DNA of 64,000 bases, taken from Isoetes taiwanensis. Taxonomy: Eukaryota > Streptophyta > Lycopodiopsida > Isoetales > Isoetaceae. Location: NCBI GenBank assembly GCA_021234155.1, contig JAJEKV010000004.1:7818109-7882108 (forward strand). The letters are read 5' to 3'. Numbering within the stretch: the stretch's first letter is position 1; each line of letters starts with the position of its first letter. Position numbers and translations under genes: made by a program. Shown here one piece after another: positions 1 through 12,700 of this stretch. A model generated the notes under the pieces. The model saw nothing but the letters and a program-made list of their open reading frames with translations, searched no databases and was not told the DNA's origin.

Positions 1-730
1 CTCAGCAATCCAAATGGAATGTCCACCTATCGGCCCATCAATCAAAGGTTTGCCCTTCGGGCAACCCAAAAATACTTACAAAAGCAAATCATGTCTATTC
101 TTGCAAGCATCAACTTGCACATATATGGATGTTAATGAATAAAAACACAAGCAGAACATTAGCGTGTAACCCCAGTCACATGTTTACCAGAGATACTTAA
201 ATGTTTACTAGTGATATTGGTCCCATAGACCGATTAGGCTCCGTGGACGTCATTCAATTCAATTCAATATTGATCCAATTTATTGAAAAACTTGTGGAAG
301 GAAGTTTCCTAAGAAATGAGCATGCAGGGTTCACGTGGCTACAAGCAACGCCAGGCTTTGGGAGTGAGGTTTAAACATTCAAGGTCTCCAAATCTTGGAT
401 CAAGTTAACGACTCTCGCTTAACCTCCTCTAGAGAAGAGGGAGCTGCGATGATTTCCTTAAGCATGGCGAACCTTTTGGACCTTGGATATGCCGATTTAT
501 TTCCGATTGAATGGCTCGCTCCCGTGCCTCTGATAGTTTCAATACTTACCTTTTATGTTGTCGCCCAGAATTGTGTTTCAGAAAGTCTTTGAGAAACGTT
601 GCCAATAGGAGGTAACTTTTACAAGAGAGATATTGAATGGTAAATGCAGAGATGGTAGCTCCAAACCGCAGTATCTAATTCTAAAAGGCTCTTCGTATTA
701 CGGACTACAATCTCCCTAGGAACCAAAAAC
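1..730. other. Upstream region of the DUF21-CBS gene
   Basis: No gene is supported here. The stretch presumably holds the promoter and 5' leader of the gene starting at 731, but I see no convincing TATA box that fixes a start. A 65-codon ORF at 395-592 shows no family features and is best treated as chance. At about 217-251 there is a copy of the tail motif (GGTCCCATAGACC followed by a second GG-CT stretch) that also ends the LINEs further right, so an old SINE or LINE end may lie in the leader region. Confidence 0.5.
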
Positions 731-3700
731 ATGGTATCAGCGGCTACAAAAGTGCTGCTTTTGCTCACCACTAGTGGCAGATTTTCAAATTCAAGCGAGG
801 ACGTACCATTTGGGACGGGATGGTGGTGGGCATATGCAGGCATATCGACCGTTTTAGTCATATTCGCTGGCATCATGTCTGGTCTAACACTTGGGCTGAT
901 GTCTCTTGGACTTGTGGATTTGGAGGTCCTTCAAAGAAGTGGAACGGACACTGAAAAGAAACAGGCTGGTAAGCTTTTTAGTATCAGTTATTATGAAGTG
1001 GTCTTACATTTTTTGGTGGCTTAGATATTCCTTGATGTCAGAGTGGATGTAGTAGGTGTCGTAAAGTTTGAAGTGATAAAAAATGTATCTGTCATTATAA
1101 ATCTTGCTAGATGTAGATGATCAAGCCATTTTCACTTAATAGGTGATGCTGTGTCCTTTTTTATTGCGCACGGACATCGACAAGAATATCACTTCATCAT
1201 TCGTTTTAACTAAGGTGATCAATGCTGCTTCTGATCATGAGCAAATAGGTTGGCATTCCTCCAGGCTGCCTGGCTTCCTTAAAATTGGTCCACTTGTTAC
1301 AGCCAGCAGATTTATTTTACAAAGATGTAGGTGCTATAATCCAGGGCAGGTAAAGTGATTTTTAGAAACCACTTGAAAGCTCATTCTCCCCTCTTTAATC
1401 TGCTTCTAATTTACAATTCCCGTGAACCATCAGAATCCCAATAATATAGATGGGTTGTTGTAAATGTTAAGTTTTTGGTAACTTAAAATAGACCTGGGAA
1501 ATATGATGCACGGTATGTAGATATGTTAGATCTCTCCTTATTGCAGGGGAAAAGCTATAGGCCATAGCTAATTACGAATTTTCCATTTTTGAGAAGTGGC
1601 AGTTTCCAATCTAGTGTTACTGCATTTTCTAAATATGTGGGACACTTCCGTTTTCCAGTCTCTCCTTCCTAATGTCGCACATATCCAGACCATACAATCT
1701 GAAAATCAAGGGCTGAGATGTATGCCCGTCAGATAGGGCTGCAGAACGAAAACTAGCCAAACTTATCTACATTCCTTGAACCAAATTTTAGTGCATTTAG
1801 TTATGTCAATAACCTAAAGCTTCTCATGTTGATGGCTTTTTGGGACACTGCAGAACAGGCTTGTTTAAGGTGTCATCCATGTCTACTTAACTTATGATAA
1901 GTAATTATAGTCAAATGGGTCATTGAAAAACTACAGTAGCCACACATCTGAACCAAGATTTTTAACAGAGTCCCACTTTTAATGCTTCAGGAGTAGACTT
2001 GCGTGTTTTTTCCATCTCCATATTGTGTCTTTCATCTTGCTAAAGCTCCTTTTAACACTGCTCCGGTATTTCTTCAGTTCAGTCAATAATAGTTCAGTAG
2101 CATGTGTGGAACTTGAACCCTTTTCTGATCAATTCTAACAAGGATTGTGCCGTATTTGTGTACGAATACCATGTTATGGAGATATTGACATTTGATACTG
2201 GGTTGATAAATGGGAAGTCTTACTAGTTCAAGTGGCATGCAAGGAAAATGAGTCAAAATACTTTGATATGAATACTCAATATTTGCAAGATCACAAAATA
2301 ATTACGAAATTTTTGAGATGCACAAGGTACAAAAATAAGAGGCTTTATTAAAGTCCAAAACAAGTGTGCGTTGTTTTTAGTTTCCTCTGGTGCTTATTGC
2401 TGGATGAACCTATGATTTTTTGTTTTTTTTGAAGCACATGACATTATGTTAGCCATTCCGGCCAGAGTAATTTGAACTATGCCAGGCACTAAAACATATG
2501 CCAAATCTGAAGGCTGCCTGGATGTATTCAATGATTTCAATTTGCCATGATATGAATTTTGCGAAGGTTCTTGAAGATGCATGATTGCATCAATTTGTTT
2601 GTTCATCATGCTTGTAACAAACTGACAACTGTTCCTTTTGCAGCAAAGATATTTCCTGTCGTACAAAAGCAACACCAACTTCTAGTCACATTACTCCTCT
2701 GTAATGCAGTGGCAATGGAGGTAATTCAAAACATAGGCTACACCATCCAAATAGGATAACTCATGTCTAGACCACTTGAGAAAATAAGATTGTATATTGG
2801 TCTTTGTGCTAGGTGATGAGAACTTATATCAGCCTTTCTTTCAAGTTTTCTTTTTTAAGGACCACTTTTAAATCTATTCTCATGCTCGTTTTACTGCTAG
2901 AATTCTCTCGTTGCTTGTTTCTTCTTGGCGAAAGGGGCTTGCTGGATAAGGCTGGCAAGAACAATGTAATATGGACTTGTTAACCTGTTCTTGAAAATCT
3001 TGGATTCAGCTTCCCCTCTAAATGACTAAATGGACATTGCACACCAACATGGCCATCCTCAACAACCTAGTCAAAGACACTAACGAGCTTCAGCATTAAC
3101 AAATCATACTCTCCTCTGTCTCACTGCAGGCGAATTAAAATACAATTCCACTGGAAATTAGCAAATTTAATGCAAGACTGCAGGGACATTTGCCCATATA
3201 TCACTGGGCTTCCTTTCTTTCAAATTCAAAATGTCCTTCTTTGATGTCCCCTTGGCAGCTTTCCCTGAGCTCAGAACTCTAGATTGACAGAACTTAGAAC
3301 AGGTCAGTGCCCCTGATAACATTCAGTTGTACCCATTGGAAGAGTGATGGAGTATATGATAAGGGCACATCATGACTCAATAAGAAGTATCTACCAGACA
3401 AGAAATATTGGCTTCAGAGAGGTCCTGGACTGCATATCCAGGAGCCTCAGTTATTTATGCCACATTTCTACTGACCTAAATTAGGATTATAAAGACTTGA
3501 TCAAAAGCTTTCTTTCTTTGCACCTTCACAAAGCTCCCCCTTCCATTTGAAGCACATTCTTCTGGCTCCTTGGCTGCTTTCTGTAATCCCACCTTGAGAT
3601 AAACGAGCTTGCTTAACAAGATTCATATGTGGCAGATCCGAAAATGCCCTTGAAAAGGGGGTGCAATTTAAAAAAAAACGTAAGACATCTGTTGCTCCAT

Positions 3701-6700
3701 TGCTTGAGAAACGATGATTGCCACATAGGAGAGTCTAACTATTCAAGTTTTGTCGAATTTGCACTAAAGTTGAGTAGCAGAGGAGCAAGAAACTCAATCA
3801 AAATGCAGTTCCGCCTCCATTTGCAAACACTTACGATTTCCTTGCCATCTCCAACTTAGCCCGCCTTTGGGGTAAAGAGATATCGAGAGTGGTTGAAATC
3901 ACATATTAAAAACTATCCTTTCTGATTAAAAATTATCCAGGGTATGTGTGTACATTAATATTAGTTGACCAGACTCTGTTTTTTACTGTCTAGTTATACT
4001 ATATCTTGTTATATTCATTCTTGAGATTCTGTGGGATTCTTGCAGGCTCTCCCAATATTCCTGGATAAGATATTTAATCCTGTTGCTGCAGTAATTTTGT
4101 CAGTAACTTTTGTTCTTGCTTTTGGTGAGGTTAGAATCTTCTTTGAGAAAAAGCAATTTATTACTCTCAGGTTGTTGTAGAACTTAATGGGGTTTCAATA
4201 AGAAGCGAAAGTATTAATTTTGCATGAATAATTTTGCATGAATCTTTAAAATATGACTGCTGGTTGACCTTTAAGATTGATTTGTAATTTTTGATCCTTC
4301 TAGTGCTGTGTCTAACAATTAAAGAAAAGGAAAGACAGAAATAAAAAAAGAATTTCTGAAATTGATTTTCTTGTCCATAAGAGCATAATTGACTCTGGGG
4401 ACCTATGCAACTGGAATTGATTTTCTTGTCCGTAAGAGCATAATTGACTCTGGGTGCCTATGCAAAAAGGACTAGGAGCTATTTGCATGGTTGGCAAATT
4501 ATAGTACAGTTATTAGAGTGGAGGTAAGAACTTTTTAATCTTGTACTCATCCTATCCCCCAGCCATCTGAGTTTTCGTTCGCAAAATCCGTGGCTTGCCT
4601 TTTCTGTCTGGACATGGGAGTCAAGAGGTATGACTTCCTTATCTTTACTGGTCCCTGTTTTGGAAAGCAAATTTTGCATCATCTTATCTGCAAGCGTTTT
4701 GCCTTTAATTCGAATAATCTTTGGCTGCTCCATTATGTGGACTAGCATTGAGCTGCATTGCTAGTATAGCAATTGCTAAGTCGCATTGCTGCAGCTTTGG
4801 AGGTGGATAATGAGCCCTTAAATAAGGGGCGTCCAGAGGAGGCACATATCATTATGGCAGATAAACTATTTGAACCTTCTTTATACTTCTATGAGACTTG
4901 GAAAGTTCTTGTTAAGTTCCAGATCGGTTATTATATGTTGAATGCCTCTATTCCATGTGGTTGATGACTAAGCACTGTGTTGACATGGCAGAGCACGCCT
5001 GTTGCTGACATGCAAGCCTTTATAAGCCATAATCAAACTTACGTAATCCATTCAGTCAGAAGCATTTCTTTCATTTGTATCTGCCTTTTTTTAATTCAAT
5101 ACATTGAATTTCGTATTCCTCTATGGCATCAGAGCCATGTTGAAAAGGAGAGACGCAGTGCATCTTTGGTTTTTGAAATCTTTATGAAGAGTTGAAATTG
5201 GAATTTAGCTTTCGTTGACTGCATCGAAATAGGAAGGGATGTCTAATCTGCCCATGCTTATTGTGATCCGATAAATCAATGTTAAGATTTTGCAGTTATT
5301 GCAAAATTTCCTGACTTAGAGATGTTTTTTCTTTGAATCCATCAATCTTGGTAGAAATATGATTTTTCTTGAATTTTTTTTTGCTAATAGGGCCGTTTTT
5401 TAGCCTCTGAATTGAAGGAGTACAAGAGTTGGTGATCCTGTTGTTCAAATTGTGTCCTATTACAAAGCATCTTTTCTCAAGTTTTTGGATCTTTTTGGTT
5501 TGGACGACCTGATACAGTGTTTCTTTTAATCTTTTGAATCTTTTTCCACAAACACGTCTTCCCACCTTGAAGATGTTTTACTCATCCAGTTCTGAATGGT
5601 GAGAAATCTGTACACATGGAGGGACGCATTTGAGACCAATCTCAATCTGAGAGATTTGGGAGATGTGTATTTCTTGAAGGATGGAATCCTCTTACTCCAG
5701 AAGACAAAACGGACATGTATGCCTTGAATCATCTTAGGGCTTGTGAATTTCAGATATGTAGCATCTTCACTATTCGCAAGCTAAGAATTCTTCTTCCTCT
5801 CTTTCCTCTTCTTCACCCTCTTCAGTTCCATCTTCTATACAAAATCCTGCAGCTTCTCCATCCATTTTTCAATCCTGAAAATCTGTTTTTTCACTGTTAC
5901 TTCATCTGTTTCTAAAGAACCTTTCACATGTTGGTTTTGTGGAAAGAGAGGACATGTCAAGAAAGATTGCAGGAAATTGCGAAGAGAGTTTGCACAATTT
6001 GCCAAAGCCCATTCTCTTCCTGAAGTCTCTTCTTCACAATCTGCCATGTCAGAGTCTGAAACTAGTTCCGATGTCTCTCACATCACCATTGATGATTTTG
6101 AGACAGTTCTTTTGAATGTTGCAGCAGAAGCTTTGGCGGAAGGTGATTAGTTATTAGATTCTGCTGCTACAAGACATTCTGTGGGAAAATCTCTGGTGTT
6201 TGAGAATCTTCAGCCTCATGACGCTACTACAGTAAGGATGGCAGATGGAAATTTGTCTAAATCTGTAGGTAAAGGTGATGTTAAGCTTCACACTTTGATA
6301 AGCAGATGGGCTATTTTCTTTGTTCACTGGAGGGTTGGGGCATATAATGACTAAAAACCCTTTGAAATTTGTGGATCTTCAACAACTTGGTCCTATTGCT
6401 CAAGGTTATCTCAACAAGAAACAGCTTTATGTGATTAGTGACAAGTGTACTGTTTTTGAATCTGCGCCAGCAGAATCTTCTTTTATAGCAGCTGTTTTAC
6501 ACGGTCAGGAATCTTTGTGGCATGCAAGTTGTGCTCAGTGAAGGTATGCTTGTGCTATCGTGCCTAGAGAAATCCCTCAAAAGCATGGTAAACTTTCTGA
6601 TCGGGCAATCAAGGTTATTTTCATAGGTTATGTAACTAATATGAAGGCTTGAAGATATTTCAATCCAGTAACCAAGCAAGTTTTTCCTTCGAGAAGTATG

Positions 6701-9700
6701 ACATTTCTGGAAGCAGCAGTTTATTCTAGTGAATTCTATCAGCCTATCAAACAGACTTGGGAAAGTTCCATATGACCTTGGGCAGACACTTACTCCTGAT
6801 TCTGAAGGTGCAGATGCAGACCCTACTTTGTACAGGCAACTTGTTGGCACATTATTGTATCTTACTCATACACATCCAGATGTTCAGATGTTGTGTATGC
6901 TGGAGGTGTGCTTTCTCTGTTTATGCATCATCCCAAGGACATTCATTGGAAAACAGCCAAACAAGTTCTTTATTACTTGCAGGGCACCAGAACAGAGGTC
7001 AGTTGTCGTACCAAAGCTACTGAGCCACAGTTAGTCTTATACTCAGATTCAGACATGTGCTCTACTTTAGACATGGGCTCTACATATATGATTCTTGTAA
7101 GTCTCTCATTAGCTATTGTTAGTCATGAGCTGTGTTAATCATAGGGGGACGTTGAACATCTCTAGTCCATGTGGTTGGTGACTAAGCACTGTGCTGACGT
7201 GGCATAGCACGCCTGTTGCTGCCATGGCAGGTTTTTATAAGCCATAGTCAAGCTTACATAATTCGTTCAGTCAGAGAGCCAGGACGCCAAGCGTTTCTTT
7301 CATTTGTATGTGACCTAATTTTGGATTTCAACTATCCGGATTGAACCCATGGATACTCCCTCGAAACCCTATTTGGCTGCTCCAGATTTAAAAAAGGCCA
7401 ATTATAGCCCTTTCACTGGTCCAGAACTGACTACTTTGCAGAAACGGATGGATTTTTTTTGAGATGCAAATTATTGATCTCTCCAAGAAGGCACGTAACT
7501 TTGATATGCTCCAGCAGACAGTAGCAAACATGATTCCACGGATTGAGGCCCTGGAGAAGTCATGGAAACAAGAATCTAACCAGGCCAACCTGGATGAATT
7601 GGAAAATATCAAATCTGAAATTGCAGTAATAAGGAAGTTGCCTTCAATTGAAGGATTAAAACAGATTGAGTTGAAACTCCACTCCCATCGAGAAGAAACT
7701 TCTAGATGGGTTGATATTGTAAAAAAGCCAGCAAAGGAGACAATCAATGCCACATTAGAGGAGGAAAGGAAAAGATCTTTGAAAGCACGCAATATCAAAG
7801 TCCTTGGGCTTTGCATGACCGCTGATCCCCTCGATGCTGCAATTGAGTTTGTGACCAATACTTTAGGCATCTCGGATCATAAAATTGAAGCTGCATCGAG
7901 TGTTCAAACAAAGGCAACCCAAGAGGACAGCCTTTAATTATTAAGTTTAAGACCTTGGAAGATAAATTGAATGCCCTCAAGAATAGGAGAAAACTTGCAA
8001 CAGTTCCCAAAGTCTTTATGGATGAAGATCCCACTCCAATGCAGGTTGAGCACAAAAAGAGATGTCTGCAAGAGGTTGCAGAGGCTCGAAAAGATCCAAC
8101 CAAATAGGCTGTCTATAGAGATGGCCGAGTCATCATCCGCGACAAGATCCACAAATAGGAATTAAGGGTCTATGAGACCATCAAATCCTTGGCTATGGCA
8201 GCATGGAACTGTAATGGGACCTTAAGATCAGATCCAGGTGGTCTTATGGACCTTGTCAAGGATAGAGATATTATCTTTTTGTCAGAAACACATGAAACAA
8301 TAGAAACTGGTCTCCCAGATGTGTCGTGTTACACTTGGGACTCAGTCTACAGAAGCAAGAAGAAAGGTAAACGGGGATCAAGAGGGGTAGCAGTCCTTTA
8401 CAAATCAGGATTATCAGGAATCATTTCCATAGTGAAAAAGGATGAAGCAGCAAGGTTTTTGTGGGTCAAGATAAGAACCTCTCCAGGAGATTACATATAT
8501 ATTGCTGCCTGCTACTTCCCCCCTCAAAATTCTGATTATGCTGATGTGGATACCCAAGAAGGCGCCTCTCCATACATGGCTTTATTCGATGATATCACTG
8601 AATTCTCTAAGCAAGGCAAAATCCTGCTCACGGGTGCTTTTAATGCGAGAACAGCGGATGCCCAAGTTCATTTGGTGGATTTTGAAGGTGATCCTGTCTT
8701 ACTGCCATCCTTATCTCCTGCTGAAACTCATACTATGCGAAAGTCAGCTGATGATAATGCGGCGATTACTAGGTATGGGCACTTCCTTTTGGAATTTGGA
8801 CAGATGCATAATCTTGTCATTTACAATGGGATGCAACATTGGCTGGGTTCATCCAACTATGCTTGTAATCCTCAAAGCGGCGGGCATAGCGTAGTGGATT
8901 ATCTGATGGGGTCTCCAGCCTTGGCAAAAGAGATCGAGAAGTTTTCAGTTCCACCTCAACCACCCACCGGGGACCATTCTCCTCTCCTCTTTTGCCTCAA
9001 AACATGTTTTGAGTTGGACACAAATTTGCCCCAAGAACCACTCTACTTCCGTTTTGTGTTTGACCACTCTCTTGATCTTGTCTATAGTCTCGAGCTTGAT
9101 ACACGATTGAGGGACATCCATATCTTTCAAAATGTGGAAGAAAAGGCCACGTTTTTCACATCTGCCATACACCAAGCCTGCACGAGCACTTTCCCACACA
9201 AGCTTTGCTCCTTCCGTAAACGGCGTGCACATATGCCCCAAAACACTTGGTATGACGAAGAATGCAAAAATCTTCACAAGCAGCTCAAGGAAGAGTTGGC
9301 AGCCTGCTCTTCTACAGCTATTGCGACTAAGAAAGCATACAAAAAGCTGATCCGCTTGAAAAAAAGAGAATATATAAAACAGGAAGGAAGACATGCTTAA
9401 CATGCTGTACAGTGATAAATCTGCTAAATTTTGGCAGAAGCTTCATGCTAAGAAATCTGATTTGCCCCTTAAAGACCCAAAACTGTGGACCACTTATGCT
9501 CGAACACTCCTAGATGTGGGAAAAGCAGATTTGCTTGACATTGGATTGCAGCCCCGGCCCCAATCCTCCTCTCTTTTCTCCACTTCCCTTATCCGAGAAG
9601 CTATAAGCAAATTGAACACTGGAAAAGCAAAAGATTGTGAGGATCTGCAGGCTGAATTTTTGATCCATGGAGTGGATACCCCTGCACCTATTGTGGCAGA

Positions 9701-12700
9701 TTTATTCAATGAGATAATATGCTCAAGCTTTCCAAAAGCATGGACCATTAATATCATCAAGCCAATTTTTAAGGCTGGAGACCCAATGAATCCAAACAAC
9801 TACCGCCTTCTAAGATTGGACATGTCATGGCAAGATTATATGGATGTGCATTGGACTTGATTATCAGTGAACACGTAAAGATAATTTTCCTTAGAGCAAA
9901 GGGTCAGGTTGGTTTCAGGAGAAATTTTCCAACAATAGATCATACCTTTACCTTACAGTCTATCATTGAGGAAGGTAAAGCAAAGAAAACAAAAGTTTAT
10001 TGCTGCTTTGTGGATTTCTGCAAAGCCTTTAATATGGTCCCTCGGAACCGCCTATTTCATAGACTTACTGAGCTGGGATTGTTGCATCAAGTTATATGGG
10101 CCGTTTTGATGCTCTATAAAAATGTTTTGGGAAGAAGTAAAGTGCCTGGGGGCTGATCAGATGACATAAGCAGCACAATTGGGGTTAAACAGGGCTGTCC
10201 CTTATCCCCTACACTCTTCGGTTTGTACATTGACGAGCTAGAAAGCTTCGTAGCTGTGCTTGGAGGTGATGGATCTGCTTGAGCTGATGAATGCATATCC
10301 ATCCTTCTATATGCGGATGATGTGGTACTTATAGCCTCTTCTCCTGAAGGCCTTCAGCATCATTTATTGGCACTTGAGAAATTTTGCACTCAAAGAGAGC
10401 CTAAAGTGAACTTGGACAAAACAAAGGTGATGGTTTTCAACACATCACATGCTTGCATGCATCGCAGCCCCTTCTTTTTCATGAATCAACAAGTGGAAGT
10501 GTTCTCTCATTATACTTACTTGGGTGTGCAATTTAAGGGTCCTGTCTTTAGCATGAAAGATGCAGCATATGGAAGACTCACAAAGGGATATGCCTTGCTT
10601 GCAACGCTAGAAAAGCAATGTTTCAAAGCAGATTCTCAGGATGTCCCAGCAAAGCTTCATCTTTTCAATACCTTAGTTAGACCAGCTGCTCTATACGGAG
10701 CTTTGATGTGGGGGATGGACATGACAGCCAAAGAATGGGGTCATATAGAAAGACTGCAAATCTATTTTCTGTCCAAAATGATTATGAGCAAAGCATCTGT
10801 GCTGCATCCAATCATAAAGGCAGAATTTTCAGCCACTCCGCTGTAAATGGACGCAGCATTCCAGTTAGTCTCCTTTTTGCACAAAGTGCACCAATTCGGG
10901 TCCTCGCGTAGCTCTTTTCCTTCACCAAATGACTGTGCATAGAAGAAATCTATTGAAGGAGCAAGCTGGGGGAAGAGTGGGACATGAAAATGATCCTACA
11001 CAAAGGCTGATCACTCTTCCTCATTGAAGGTGATAATGATAATAAACGGAAGTCAGGTTCTCTTCCCGGACCATCTCATCCAATCTCAAAAGGAGTAACC
11101 ATGAAAGTGTCTAGAAGAAGAAAGCGGACAGTAAAGGAAAAATATAAGCAGTCCTTCAAAAGAGAAAACAAGTCTGGCATCACTTTATACTTTGAGCCCA
11201 TGGCTAAGAAGACAAAAGTTTCTTAATTTCATTGTTTTAGTTTTCTTTTTCTTTTTTTTATGCAATATCTCTAGGTGGCTGCAAATGCGCCCCTAGCTGG
11301 ACATGATTGATGTATATCTGGTCTCATAGACCCAAGCGGTCTCTCGTAAACGTTAATATAACCTTCTTTCTATTTCAATACTTTGAATTTCCTATTCTTA
11401 TATTATATTAACCAGGGCCCTTGATACCAATGAATTTGATGAAGATTTTACATTGTACAATCAATTCATGGTTTCCTGATGAATGCATCCTTTTGAAGTT
11501 ATTTATTGCAGGCATTTTTATTTGTTTGGTCATATCTTTGAACTAAAGGAAAAAGAGTACCCAACCATTGCTTAGAACGATGCCTTCATCATTAAGTATG
11601 CCATAAAATTTGTCCATATAGAGCTGTTTTGCTAATATTGCGTTTTCGTGTTTTCCTGATGAGAAGATTAAGAGGGGTCACTGTTGTTTGTCAAAGTATG
11701 GCAAATCTGTTCCATTGATTAGGAGGCGGAATACATTGTAGATTATGCAGTTTTGTTTGGCATCAGTGGTGATTTGAAGTCGTTCCTGGGCCTTGGTCAC
11801 TGGAAGCTAACCAGTTCTGATCACTTGTTAAATGTTGTACAGGTTATTCCTCAGGCAATTTGTTCTCGTTATGGACTAGCTGTTGGGGCAAATCTTGTCT
11901 GGCTTGTACGGATCCTTATGTGCATATGTTATCCTGTTGCTTTCCCAGTTGGAAAGGTGAGCTTCTAGACATTTTACAAATAGTTTCAAGCTTTGATCAT
12001 TTGAAATGTCAGCAGAGCTTTAGTGGTTAATTTTTTCTGCTCTTTCTCGCGACCTCTCTTTGATGATTACTCTTCAAGATGGATCATTCAAGAAATAAAG
12101 ACTTGTTAATTAGCAGAATTTTTGTCTGACAAGATGTTAGTTGAGCCCGTAAACTGGTTTAGGGGTAGTACGAATTTATATTTATCTTGCTAGTCACAGT
12201 TGTAACAGTACAGGGATGGACAAAACCAGAATAATCGGCGAAATTTCAATTTTTGTCTTGACTTTACTTATTGTAGACTTGGTATTTTACCATGGTATCA
12301 GAGTGCAGATGGATATACACCTTGTAAAATATACCTGACTTTACTGTCTAAGTTTGAGAAGCTTAAAAGGATAAGGCTTGTTACATTCACATTAATCATG
12401 TGTCGATTGTGGGAGGACTTCTCCCTTGTTCTAGCAAAATAAGATAGCTGAACGAATTTTACAGTAGAGATGTCTTGCTTTCATGCATTAGGGAGCTTTG
12501 GTGACGGGTATTTGTTAAATGCATTTTTACATCTTATAAGCGAACATAATGCCTACAGATTTTATGATCTGGAAATTAAGCAGCTGATTCTTGGCTGAGA
12601 CGTAAAATTTGTTGGAAGGAATAAATACAGTTTACATGTTATGTAAGTGAACATTAAGGCCTACAGATTTTATAATCTGGCAATTAAGCAGTTAAATTGC

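Larger units (their letters stand above)
7317..11366 (+). mobile_element. L1-type LINE inserted in the copia 3' LTR
   Basis: The element has ORF1 (RNA-binding), ORF2 endonuclease, RT and a C-terminal region, and ends with GGTCTCATAGACCCAAG...TCTCTCGTAAACG. Its boundaries are read from the interrupted LTR: the left flank ends TGTGACCT and the right flank resumes ACCTTCTTTC, so a short duplication of about 4-5 bp (ACCT) is likely. ORF2 is broken by frameshifts at about 9390 and 9820 and by in-frame stops near 10156 and 10281. It also lacks about 635 bp near its 3' end compared with the second copy at 13655-15113. Confidence 0.85.
4931..11407 (+). mobile_element. Ty1/copia element in intron 3, with a LINE nested in its 3' LTR
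   Basis: The 5' LTR is 4936-5123 (188 bp, TGTTGAA...CTCTA). The initiator-Met primer site TGGCATCAGAGCC follows at once at 5124. The 3' LTR starts at 7150 after the polypurine tract ATAGGGGGA (7141-7149), runs to about 7316, is interrupted by a LINE, and resumes at about 11367-11402. The 5-bp target duplication TTATA lies at 4931-4935 and 11403-11407, which proves the outer boundaries. The internal region (2.0 kb) is deleted and carries many stops: a CCHC gag knuckle, protease DSAA motif, integrase C-terminal remnant and RNase H remnant remain, and most of integrase and RT are gone. It cannot be autonomous. Confidence 0.9.

Noticed and set aside
395-592. 65-codon ORF before the DUF21-CBS gene
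   Set aside because: No family features and no need for it in the gene model; likely chance or leader sequence.
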